DNA from: Engraulis encrasicolus
Taxonomy: Eukaryota > Chordata > Actinopteri > Clupeiformes > Engraulidae
Direction: 5' to 3'
Length of the DNA stretch: 64,000 nt
Assembly: GCF_034702125.1 (NCBI RefSeq)
Contig: NC_085866.1
Span: 11,661,954-11,725,953 of the forward strand
The notes under the pieces are model-generated. The model saw only the letters and a list, made by a program, of their open reading frames with translations, had not been told where the DNA came from and searched no databases. The translations under genes and the position numbers were made by a program. This document shows positions 22,326 to 32,980 of the stretch, in pieces (position 1 is the first letter of the stretch; the number at the start of each line of letters is the position of its first letter).

Positions 22326-22648
22326 GGCAGTCATGGGTGAGCGGTTAGGGCGTCAGACTTGCATCCCAGAGATTGCCGGTTTGACTCCCGACCCGCCAGG
22401 TTGGTGGGAGGAGTAATCAACCAGTGCTCTCCCCCATCCTCCTCCATGACTGAGGTACCCTGAGCATTGTACCGTCCCACCGCACTGCTCCCCATGGGGC
22501 GCCACTGAGGGCTGCCCCCTTGCACGGGTGAGGCATGAATGCAATTTCGTTGTGTGCAGTGTTCACTTGTGTGCTGTGGAGTGCTGTGTCACAATGACAA
22601 TGGGATTTGGAGTTTCCCAATGGGCTTTCACTTTCACTTTCACTTTCA
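22326..22648 (+). mobile_element. tRNA-derived SINE (CACTTTCACTTTCA tail)
   Basis: Head has GGTGAGCGGTTAGGGCG (A-box-like) and GCCGGTTTGACTCCCGACCC (B-box-like). The body contains ACTGAGGTACCCTGAGCATT, and the 3' end has GTGTCACAATGACAATGGGA with a (CACTTT)n tail. The layout fits a tRNA-headed teleost SINE. It abuts gene X copy 2. Confidence 0.75.
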
Positions 22649-23410
22649 GGAGAAACGGAGCACCATAACTGCGAAAAAAGATGTGACCGTTACGGAAGAG
22701 GAGCTGGCTTCTCAATTTCAAGACGGGCTTTTCCGTTTTCGTTGGCACATTTTCAACATACGGTGGCAGTACAATGCCTACAAACACCTGCGTCAAAATC
22801 TTACTGTCAAGGACTGCCTCATCCATATCGACTTCAGTGAGAATTACAATTTTAAATATGGAAACGAAATTCAATCTGTGCATTTTGGGGGGTCACACCA
22901 ACAAGCCACCCTCCACACTGGAGTTCTGTATGTGCAGGAGCCCCCCCTGTCCTTTGCGACCATCTCACCCAGCAGACGCCACGATCCAGTGGCCATATGG
23001 GCTCATCTGGACCCCATCTTGGACATGGTGCAGAGTGAGTACTCTAATGCGAAATATCTGCATTTTTTTTTCTCTGACGGGCCAGCAACACAATACAAGC
23101 AGAAGGGCAACTTCCATATGATCAGCACGGAACCTCACCAAAAAGGCTTCCAGGCAGGCGAGCATGTCTGGGACTGCCCATGCTACAATCTGCAGTGAGT
23201 TCCACCAGCAGGGAGGGGAAAGACAGAGCCACAAAAACACCGGCCGCATGTGATTGAGGACCATCACTGCGGCCGGTGGTGCGTGGTGAATTATGGGCAG
23301 CCATATCCTGGAGTCATCCAGATGGTGGAGAATCACAGCATCCAGATCAAATGCATGCACAGGTCAGGTATGCACAGGTATGACCTGAATCGATTCTACT
23401 GGGCTGGCCT
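22649..23410 (+). pseudogene. Teleost transposase-like gene X, copy 2 (internally deleted)
   Basis: Open frame with KKDVTVTEEELASQFQDGLF, HIFNIRWQYNAYKHLRQNLT, CLIHIDFSENYNFKYGNEI, QSVHFGGSHQQATLHTGVLY, SRRHDPVAIWAHLDPIL, FSDGPATQYKQKGNFHM, then a jump to DCPCYNLQ, a stop at 23,196-23,198, and in another frame CGRWCVVNYGQPYPGVIQ and NRFYWAG. Relative to copy 1 the segment with GAPDGVGG is missing, so there is an internal deletion near 23,155. 5' exons are absent. More intact than copy 1 over 22.65-23.15 kb. Confidence 0.6.
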
Positions 23411-23700
23411 GTCGGCGCCCAATGGATTCTGCCCTGCCCGATCTGCGCCCAACCTCCCAGCGCATGCGCAACAATTCGCTTATGCGGTGTTGTACGAGTG
23501 TTCACGACAGTGCCCAATCCGTCCGCTGTTTGCCGTCCCTTGATGTTACCTCAGGGTGGCGCCAAAATACAACAATACATTACCTCAGGAAACTGTTGCT
23601 GCTGCAAACGCCTATATGTTGCTCTGATTCATCCTAAATTATATCTATATATATTGGTATTATGAGCCATTTTTGAATTTTACCGGGCATTATTGGCCTC
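23411..23700. other. Spacer with a CTCAGGGTGGCGCCAAA direct repeat
   Basis: CCTCAGGGTGGCGCCAAA occurs near 23,551 and 23,901 in the same orientation. These may be related to an end of the neighbouring integrase element; termini were not resolved. Confidence 0.35.
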
Positions 23701-23701
23701 T

Positions 23702-26351
23702 ATGTCGGAAGGGGAGAAAGAGTCTGCCGGGGTGCCAAAAAAAAAACTAAGACGGGCAAGCAAAAATTATATTGTGAGAGGTAGGTGAACTCAAATGTGA
23801 GTTTTGGTTTTAACCAGGGCATATTGTTGTAATTCTGGATTATTCTCTCAATAAAATTACTCTACTCTAGTAGTAGTATTAGTATAGTAGTAGTAGTAGC
23901 CCTCAGGGTGGCGCCAAATGACAACATTACGTCATCTACCTGCTTCATATCAGACCCTAAATACAGTGTATCTATCTATATGCAACCCACAGACAATCAG
24001 TTATTTTACACTGGCCCCAAAAAGACGTATATGCGTCTGGTGGTCCTTTCGGAGGACCAAAAAAAGACAGTGTTACGGGAATGCCACGATGACCCATGGA
24101 CTGGTAACCATGGTGGAGTGAGGGCGACCAGGGACAAGTGGTCCGTGGGTATTACTGGTCTACCATTAATGCAGATGTGAGGGAATGGGTAGGTGTTTTT
24201 CTCTGGCATAACATCACATACCAGGCTCAGACAACATTTTGACATTAATAGGTTCACTGTTACCTGCATTTTGTTTGACTTTTTCAGTACAACCACTGCC
24301 ACCGATGCCAACTGAATGATCCCATTAAGACAGAACCCCCTCTCCTCCACCCAATCCAGGTAGTCTCTTGTGCTGTGAACCCTGCCAGAAATGAGTTAAT
24401 TGAAAACACTAATTGTATTTGCATGTTTTTGCAGGTGAATGAGCCATGGACGGTCCTGGGCATGGACCTAATTGGTCCCCTGCGAACCACCAAAGCAGGG
24501 CACAAATATGTCCTCACTGTCACGGACCTCTTCACCAAGTGGGTCATGGCTGAGCCTCTCCAGGCGGCCTCAGCAACAGCCGTTGCTACAGCCCTGGTGG
24601 GGAAGCTGTACCTGTTCGGACTTGTGAAAAAAATAATATCGGTCCAAGGACGAGAATTCGTCAATGACGTAGGTTATGTAGGCCTATATATTGTTAGAAT
24701 GAAGTTTGTATCCTGTCTCATTCCATTCACACCTTTTACACATTGCTATTGTTTACATTGTTGACAGCTCAACCAGCACATATTTAGTGCACTGGGGATA
24801 CAGCATGCAGTGTCCAGTGCATACCACCCTCAGACAAATGGCCAAGTATGTTTGTTGTCTCAAATTTCTCATACTCCCATAAAATACTTTCATTTCTTGT
24901 ATTTCAATAGATAGTGTATTATTGTATGAAGTGAAGCTGTTATGATGTATGTTATGATGTATGCTGTAGGACGAAAGAACTAACCAGAACCTGAAGAGAG
25001 CACTACGGAGGTATGTGAATGAAGACCACAACGACTGGGACATACACCTGCAGGCCATAGTGTATGGCATCAATGTATCGAAGCAGGTAACATTTGTAGA
25101 ATCGAATTTCTTTTTGCAACAGATTTTTTTTATTAGAAGACTAATTTCGTAAATTATTTTTCTGACCACAATTAGCGGTCAACCTGCCACAGCCCATACT
25201 ACCTCATGTTTCATCGGCAACCCCATCTGCCGGCCGTCCTGAACGCCTGCAGTGCGCAGGAGGAGACCATTGTTGTTGGGGACCCTGAGGACCACATTCA
25301 TAACACCATTGAAAAGGTCAAGGCCCTCAATTAGAAGGTTGGTTCTCAATAGTATGAAAAGGAATTTCTATCATGTGCATTTAACCCCTTTACACAGTTC
25401 CTACATTCTAACCTTAATTTGGTCTTTTAGGTGCACAGCAACATCAAACCGGCGCAGGCGAAACAAAAAAAACGTTAGGCAGTGTGTATTGGAGGCCGGG
25501 GACGCTGTATTAATTGGGGAAACCCCTTTAAAAAGGAGGAAGGGCAACTACCTTCAGCCCCGTCATGAAGGGCCATTCACGTTGACATCTGTGACCAACA
25601 AAGGTGTTGTCACTATCAAGACCAAGGACGGCAAGTTGAGGCAGATGAGCGTGTCCCGGCTAAGGCCATACAATCATCCAAAAGGTTACACAAAATATAT
25701 GAGTACATTTGTTTAATTGTAATTCAGCATGTGGTGGCACATGTGTTCACATAATTACATTTACTATTTATTTTTTCTGTTGTGCAGACCATAAGAATGA
25801 CCCAGAGGTCATGGCGGACAAGGCCTTAACTGTTGGAATTGCACTGCAGGACCACGTATATGCCAGCAAGGGTCCACGCTGGTCCAAGAGTTTGGGTCCT
25901 AATCAGGAACAATTGGTGAGTGCTTTTCTAATATAACAGTGACAGACTTGGGATTCAATAATATAACTGTAGCAGCCAAATTGCTATACTAAAGCGTACT
26001 GGCTGAGATTGTACAGTGGGTGTTAGTTAGCCAGGTCAGTCTTTTTTTTTTTTCAGAGCATGTCCAGCCACAGAACGCATTCTGGACTTTTGGTCCCTGG
26101 GCCTGGGGGAGCAGCTGGAGAGGAATGTAAGTAGAAATTCCAAAAAAATATAACAAACTTAATTGCAGATGTATGGTGATGCAGTGAACACTGGGCAATT
26201 CAATTTTTTCTGTGCTTGCAGATTGGGAATGGATGCTTCCGTAGTGCATGTACATGTACTAATACTAATATGAAATATTGTCCAGGGAATGCAGGTTCGT
26301 GTTGCAAACCTCTACAACGTAGCAACATGGAAACAGGGCGAAACCAGAGTG
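23702..26351 (+). pseudogene. Ginger/GIN-like integrase gene, multi-exon, degenerate
   Basis: Exons: 23702-23780, to 24188 (NHGGVRATRDK; WSTINADVREW), 24288-24359 (YNHCHRCQLND, the zinc-binding H2C2), 24435-24668 (VLGMDLIGPLRTTKAGHKYV, TVTDLFTKWVMAEPLQ, SVQGREFVND), 24768-24845 (SSAYHPQTNGQ), 24970-25086 (DERTNQNLKRALRRYV), 25176-25337, 25431-25684 (DAVLIGETPLKRRKGNYLQP, HEGPFTLTSV, LRPYNHP), 25788-25915, 26057-26126 and later uncertain exons. The retroviral-integrase fold with introns inside it and no RT nearby points to a Ginger DNA transposon or a GIN-like domesticated relative. Defects: frameshift near 24,135, a stop at 25,332-25,334, and the second catalytic Asp replaced by Val (SVQG for the usual SDQG/TDQG). 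The first Asp and the Glu (DERTNQ) remain. Confidence 0.65.
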
Positions 26352-26904
26352 CCAGTAAGTAGAGAAAAGTAGAGTGAGTCACACAGAGTGATGACATTTT
26401 TTTTTAATATAAGTGTAGATTAACTGTCATGTTGTCCACATTTTTGGTCTTTTTGGTTTGTTTGTTTTTTTTCTCTCCATAGGACAACCTACCCATTCAT
26501 TTAAAGCAGTCTATCATTTGAACCAGTACGTGTTCTTAGGTCACATTCATGGCATATATGTATGTTTCACAGGTGTTGTTAGTGTCAAAAAGGGAGGCAT
26601 TGTTCCTCGATTCCCTGTGTCCTAATGGATTCGGGGATCAAGCCTATCAGGGCATATTCCGGTTTGAAGCATACAAGCAAAGGAAATCAGCAGTTTGACC
26701 TGTAATTGTGTAAAGAACACACACCCCAGAGACATTTCATGGGTGCATTAAAATAACATTGATTTTGGGGTGAAAATATTATTTATTTATTTATGTTATG
26801 TTATTTTTAAATATGGTAATTAGACTATACCTAATTAAATATGCACTACATTTCAAAATGCTATTTTATGTTACCATATACAATGCCGGTCAATCTGAAT
26901 TCAT

Positions 26905-27904
26905 TAGTTTACATTCCAGTGTCCCATATTTGTTGGCAAACCTCAGGTGGGACTGCACAGGTTCCTTCTGAAGCAGGGTTACAATGTGTGCACTACAGGA
27001 TTTTAATCCTCTGTGGCATTAAGTGCTACTAATAGTTTTCTCAGTGATGTTGGTCCCAGAAGCTTTTATATTATTGCCTAATTCATCCCATACAGGTCGG
27101 TGCTTTCTTTCTGTTCTCATGATTATAGAATCCCTACAAAAGATCAAATCTTGTAAAGAACCCCAGACAGGCTGATGGGTGGTAATTTTGTATCCCTTAC
27201 ATTTTGGAAGAAATGCATCAACAGTTGGGTCCTTAATACCCAATCTCTTTCTTGTGGCTTTGTAGACCATTTCCTCTTTGTTCAGGTCTAAAATCTTGTC
27301 CCTGACATCCTTTGACCGCTCTTTGGTCTTTCCCATGTTGGGGAGGTTGATTCACTCATACTATGGACCGATTCTGCTGATTCAATGTTTCTATTGTGCA
27401 TCTTAGTATGTATGTACAGGTGTCTTTAATATGTACAGGTGTCTTTAATTCAGATGGGACCGAAACTGTTATCAGTTGGCAGGGGATCAAATGCTTATTT
27501 TTGCTCAATGAAATAGAAATAAATTAATATATATTCTCTACAGTTATTTTCTGGATTTTCTTTTTGATATTCTGTCTCTCCATACTAGAAAACATACTAT
27601 CATGACATTTATTGACTGATCGTGTCTTTGTCAGTGTTGCCAGATTGGGCGGGTGCCTGCCCAATTGGGCTACTTGGGATGAGCGTCGGCGGGCAAAAAC
27701 TGGAAAAATTGGCCATTTGGCGGGTTTTTTTAAGCCGATAGAAGTCAATGTAATTTGTTGAATTTGGGCGGAATTTAGCGCATTTTGGCGGTTTTTGAGA
27801 GCCTTTTGGGCGGGATTTGGTCAGACACATCTGGCAACACTGGTCTTTGTTAATAGGCAAACCAACAAAATCAGCAAAGGATCAAATAGTTATGGGACTC
27901 ACTG
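26905..27904 (-). pseudogene. Tc1-like transposon fragment (5' TIR and N-terminal transposase)
   Basis: Minus-strand ORF from 27,336 reads MGKTKERSKDVRDKILDLNK, RLGIKDPTVDAFLPK, MRTERKHRPVWDE, then GLKSCSA and FANKYG. This is the paired-type DNA-binding half of a Tc1 transposase. It stops before the catalytic DDE domain. The element's outer end, CAGTGAGTCCCATAACTATT on the minus strand, lies at 27,904 next to TA. The TIR region holds the nested hAT MITE below. Confidence 0.8.
27632..27842. mobile_element. hAT MITE (211 bp), CAGTGTTGCCAGATT termini
   Basis: Perfect 8-bp target duplication GTCTTTGT (27,624-27,631 and 27,843-27,850). Ends CAGTGTTGCCAGATTGGGC and ACATCTGGCAACACTG. Inserted into the Tc1 fragment, hence younger than it. 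Confidence 0.9.
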
Positions 27905-28574
27905 TATATACATTCTGTCATCTGTCACTGCCTTTAATCTTTTTTCCTTTTCATCTACCATATTGTTATTCCTATGAACTAGTTTGTACCTTATATTCTA
28001 CTTTTTAATATTAATATTTTGTAAAGGATTATTGTAAAATTTTGCATTACAAGTAAGTTACATTCAGGAGACCCAGAGAAGGTGGGGTCTGTTTCAAAGG
28101 TGGCTGTGTTCAATGTAGGCCTAATGTGCAGGGGAAAATCCTGGTGTGTGTTCATAAATAAAAAATTGTTTGAGATTTGGTTGATGTAAATTGATTGAAA
28201 CAACAACTTTATCTTATTATTTGCCATCCATTGGTCATTATTTGGCTGTTTTTTTTCTATAGAAGTATCCATAGACAACAAAGTGACTCACAACAATTAT
28301 TAATTAATTCATTATTTGTTTAACTTCATTATTTTTAAAATGTGTATGCATGGGCGTGCGGTTGTACGCACGCATCATTGCAGGCTAACAAGTAGGCTAG
28401 CAACCAATGATACAGTATAATGTTTACTGCGTCATTAATAGCAACTTCTCAATAAACGTCCCGATGGGTGGATTTTACAGACGTTAAAAACAGCTACTAC
28501 AATGTTTACCAGTACAACAACGCAATCAACAGACCGTGAGTAGCTCTTTTCTACATCCCAAATGCCGAAACCCC
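27905..28574. other. Unassigned spacer
   Basis: No supported gene. Mostly AT-rich sequence with no visible repeat pair. Confidence 0.4.
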
Positions 28575-28578
28575 TTAA

Positions 28579-28919
28579 AGGGACACTGTGCAGGAAATGG
28601 TCAAAAAAGGTGCTGCAACTATGCTGCGCATTGAAACTGGGCCAAATTTGATCTTTACATGAAAGTTTACTAAGTAATAAACAGATATTTTCTAGTATAG
28701 TTCAAGAACAGTCATTTTTGCAGCTAAAAATGGGGATTGTTGGAAATTCAAAATGGCGGACCATGGAAAAGATCCCCCTTTTCAGGTATGAAAAGTGCAA
28801 TTTTTCCAGTCATAATGAATACCTAGAATTTGATGGTGGTGGTAAGTATTCATGAAAAAGGTAACATTAGTGTATGGGCAGCATGAAATACACAACTAAA
28901 AATCTCACACAGTGTCCCT
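28579..28919 (+). mobile_element. TTAA MITE, AGGGACACTGTG family, copy 1 (341 bp)
   Basis: AGGGACACTGTG and its inverse CACAGTGTCCCT are flanked by TTAA (28,575-28,578 and 28,920-28,923). Other copies: 35,975-44,010 (split) and 56,161-56,521. TTAA target use fits piggyBac or Kolobok. Confidence 0.85.
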
Positions 28920-29432
28920 TTAATTTCGCCTTTGTTGACAAAACACGTCGTTGTCGTAAAAAATGAACGAACACAACATATTTCCAGAGAGGGTCTATGG
29001 GTAGTACGAGAGAGGAATCTCGCGACTTTTTCCGGGTGGTACTGTCCACTAAGTGGCACCATCCAGACAGCGCAGAGGAGCGCCAAGGAGCACAGAGGCT
29101 GTTCGAATGAATGGGGTACCATGGAGCTCAACCACGATGCTGTCATTGCTTTGGGAGAGAATTGGTATCATCATTTCATATTTATGTTTCCAAAAGGGAG
29201 GATAGATTATCCTTTCAAACAGCACTTAGTTTGAATGTTTAAACTCGCTGGATCTTTGTAAAATACGTCTTTATTGTCAATATGACGTCACGAGTGGCTT
29301 CACACACTGCGTTTCGATTGGTCGGCCGGCTGCATTGCTGTGATCACGACGGCCATAAAGGAATTTTGTTAGCAAGATGCTAGCGGAGCCTGACTCATAA
29401 ATGCCAAAGCTGTAGGAAATCAGAAGGACATA

Positions 29433-29608
29433 ACTGTAACACCCACCAACGTCATAACTTCCCACCAACGTAATAACCCTGCCAACGCAATAAAAAAGTG
29501 TGCCTTTCAAACGTAATGGCCCGGCCAACGTAATCATTTCCTTCCAACGTAATAATTCTTGCCTCCTGCCAACGTAATACACAGCTTCCTGCCAACGTAA
29601 TAATAATT
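29433..29608. repeat. CCAACGTAATA motif array, array 1
   Basis: About eight imperfect CCAACGTAAT units spaced roughly 15-35 bp, such as CACCAACGTAATAACC and CCTGCCAACGTAATAC. The inverted version of the same array is at 49,097-49,795. Confidence 0.75.
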
Positions 29609-29611
29609 TTT

Positions 29612-29732
29612 ACTCGCCTCGCTCGAAGATAAAATATTTTCAACTCGGGATCCGCCCACATCGCTGGAACACATTATTGAGTTCATTCGCTGAGCGAGTA
29701 ACTAGCAGCAACGTGTGTGTACGGCCCTTTAG
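29612..29732 (-). mobile_element. MITE fragment, AGGGCCGTACACACA family
   Basis: Inverse of part of the 38,818-39,114 MITE: TTACTCGCCTCGCTCGAAGA near the start and GTGTGTACGGCCCT at the right end. Truncated on the left by the motif array. Confidence 0.7.
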
Positions 29733-30400
29733 GCGTGGGCTAACCCATAGAATGTTAGTAATATACAATCTATGTGTTAATCACATGATGGTGAGCTGGT
29801 GGTTACAGTGAAGGCAGGTTGGCAAAAAGGAAAGACGGGAGAAAGAGGAGAGGGCCAGAAGAGGCAGGCAACTGGTCACTCAAAATTTATCCAAGAAAGA
29901 AGGTATGCTCAGTCAATGACATAGCATTTTCAAACGCTATCAAATGGTAAGAATCCTTGGATTAGCCTCCAAGAGAGCACGTTAGCACATTTTATAGGCC
30001 TATAGGGAGGGAAAGTAATCTCATCGCCCCCTGCTGGCAACGTTCCAACCCCCTGCAACAAATGAATGTTTTTTTTCTTTGAAAAATTACATCTCGGCCC
30101 TGACGACGAAGTAGAAGTAGTGGCAGTCATATTATGGGCATGTTGGCCCGTTTTATCGAATCAGGTGGTAAAATGTTCGGTTTTTCACTGATCTGAGCTG
30201 ATTTTAATATTCTTTAAAAAGCTAATACAGAACTACACTGACTGGCATGTGTGGCTTGTTTACTCCATGTAATTAGCATAGCCAAATTAGCATAGCCAAA
30301 CATGAGCCAGAGAGGTGGTTACTCATCACCACAGAAGCCATCATATCTACTAGAGAATTTAAAACCATACCAAAATGATCGCGTGTATATATGTGTAATA

Positions 30401-30785
30401 TAGGGTGACCAGACGTCCCGGTTTGACCGGGACAGTCCCAGTTTGGAGTTGTGTGTCCCAGGTCCCAAGCAAACCGTCTTGGGACACAAATATGTCCCGG
30501 TTTTGGCCACCCACTACATTGCGCCATGTCTATCAGGGTAAATATATGGAAAAGATTACATGTTTACCTGCCACAGTTAATGGCAGCCAGCGCTTGTATA
30601 GAAAGTCTGAAGGAGTCAGTTGCGATTTGTCATTCCTCCCTCTAAAATTGATCAGAATGCAGGAAATTGCATCTAAAAAATACACATTTTCCTGGGGGAG
30701 GACCCCCAGACCCGCCCGCCAAATATTGTCCTTCAGTCACGCACGAAGTGTCCCGGTTTCAGACTACAAAAATCTGGTCACTCTA
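30401..30785. mobile_element. hAT MITE (385 bp), TAGGGTGACCAGAC termini
   Basis: Begins TAGGGTGACCAGACGTCCCG and ends AATCTGGTCACTCTA. Perfect 8-bp target duplication GTGTAATA (30,393-30,400 and 30,786-30,793). The ORFs inside are not genes. Confidence 0.9.
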
Positions 30786-30903
30786 GTGTAATAAGAAGAC
30801 AATGTGGAACTCATAGGATTACAAGAATGTGAAGATATGCGAAGAACTTGCGTTCGTTCGCGTTCATTTGTTTCTCTGTGTTGTCAACGAGGCGCGAAGC
30901 ACA

Positions 30904-30923
30904 GCATGCTGGGAGCTGTAGTC
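30904..30923 (-). promoter_or_regulatory. ZNF143/Staf-type (SBS) motif
   Basis: GCATGCTGGGAGCTGTAGTC is the reverse complement of an ACTACAnnTCCCAGCATGC element, the vertebrate SBS consensus. No adjacent gene start was found, so it may be repeat-derived. Confidence 0.4.
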
Positions 30924-31588
30924 CGTTTCCGACCAGATTGGCACAATTTCTATTTTTCTTAAAAGGGCAAAAAATGACTTAAGATTTTCACGGGTAGTAA
31001 TTCATGCTATTGTGTACGCTGAAAAATGTGTCTGGTGTTATAATTCCAAGTCATATCTTTGTGGGATATTTTTAAAAACTTGTCTATGGGAGTTTCAATA
31101 GGATCACCCTGGTGTTTGGAACGTAACCGCTAGGATCGCTGTTTTCCACTTTCCCTCCCAATTTAAAAACACTACCTTTATTGTCACCGTGCTCAAATGG
31201 AAAAAATGGATGAACGTCCGTGATAAACTATGAACCTCGTGGGGATTAAGTGAAATCTTAACCACAGAGTGGTGGGCAAATGTGAAAGCAACCGACAGCA
31301 TCAGTTGAAACTAATGTGCGGGAAATTAACGCAGATCTGACAAACAACCTGTAGGCTAGCCTACGTTGGGGATGCTGCCATCATCCATTGAAGTATCATG
31401 TTTGCGCAGGGGAGCGGTGCTTTTTACAAGCGGTGCCTATTTTACAATTATCCCTCACACAACAATGCAACAACGCGAAGAAGCCTAATGGCTAGGACAA
31501 GAGATTGTTTTGTTCTCATATCACTAAGAATTTTACCCTTGGCACGAAATGAATGCTTATCGGACGTCTAAATTAGACTAATGTCAGC
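30924..31588. other. Unassigned spacer
   Basis: No gene or repeat structure that I can support. Confidence 0.4.
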
Positions 31589-31596
31589 GTGGTGCT

Positions 31597-32575
31597 TAGA
31601 GGTGCTCCGATTGCTCGGCTGCCGATCATGACCGGCCGATAATGGCCAAAAATAGCCTGATCGGTGATCGGAAAAACATGCCGATCAAAAAAACGATCGA
31701 GAGATATTAAATTCCTCATGCAACCATTTGCCTTTACACCTGGCGCTGCGTGTAGGCGCTGGTTCTGCACAGCTGCAACTGTACCAAAAGAAGGCATCTT
31801 TGCTTGTCAATAACTTTTCGCCATTCCCCCCTTCATTTCCACCATTCATAACCATATCTGCATCAACAATGATCTGATTTTCCGATCCATGCGCCGTTTA
31901 CCTGACAATGTAATTTGCGATTGAGTACTCGCCAGTGAGCCATTTTACGTTATAACCTGTGTAGTTGCCTCGGTCAGCACGCGACAACTTCACATTGTCA
32001 GCACAAACATGTCAATTATTGTTTTCAAAGTTGTAATTGGCAGTCAGTCGATTAGTTTGATAGTCGCTGGAACACCAAACGGCGACAGATGTGGTTAAAA
32101 CTTGAGAGAGAGATTCAGAACGGTAGTGGAGCACTGCAACTGTGGACGCTGACAGAGAGGGGAGGGGCTCTCCTCACGAGGCTGCTCATTTAAAGCGACA
32201 GGTTGTTTTTTTCTCGTATGTGGAAGACTATTTGATGTAATGTTTCAGTTTCAGTTCAATCTTAAATAGTTTAGTTATTCTATGCAATAACTTATACATT
32301 GATTAATACTGTAGACTGTATTACCAACACTAGTCTGAAAGATAATAATAATAATAATCATAATAATCATAATATAATAGCCTAATAATAGACATGTGCA
32401 AATTAAGATTGATTGGTTTATGGGCAGAAATGGTATTCAATAAGGATAATTAATAGGCTATTAAAAAAATAGGAAATCATTTTTGTGATCGGCAATGATC
32501 GGTAATCGGCAGATAAAGATTTTTGGTGATCGGTATCGGTGATCGGGCCAAAAAATGGTGATCGGAGCACCTCTT
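31597..32575. mobile_element. Non-autonomous hAT element (979 bp), AGAGGTGCTCCGAT termini
   Basis: Ends TAGAGGTGCTCCGATTGCTC and, inverted, AAGAGGTGCTCCGATCACC. Perfect 8-bp target duplication GTGGTGCT (31,589-31,596 and 32,576-32,583). Subterminal regions are dense in GATCGG/CCGATC words, possible transposase-binding repeats. No transposase ORF. Confidence 0.88.
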
Positions 32576-32980
32576 GTGGTGCTGATAGACAGCGCACCAT
32601 TTCAAACTCGTCAATCTGGTCACGTTCGGTTTAAGTCCGACAGAAAACTTGGATACAGAAAATGAACAGCGATTTGACGAGACAGCTGCAGATTAGTAGC
32701 CTAGAAATCTAGACGCCCCTAGCGACCGCAAATTGAATTTGCTCCCGGGGGCAGTCTAGCGGACCCCGGTCGTTTTGCAAGGCTGAAAGTTAAGCTTATC
32801 CGATGACAGGGCCAATCAAATCGCGAGGGGGGCCGGGCTACTTAGAAAACAGGAAACTTTCTAAGAAGAAACATGGTGGTCGTCCGTGCTACGTACAGCA
32901 CGAAAGTGTTTAAGACTTACTTAATTTAAAAAGCCTGGATGATAATACATTTCGTGACTGACATGGATTGATGTAATAAT

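Noticed and set aside
23860..23900. Short TAGTAG array as a regulatory site
   Set aside because: A simple microsatellite with no positional support.
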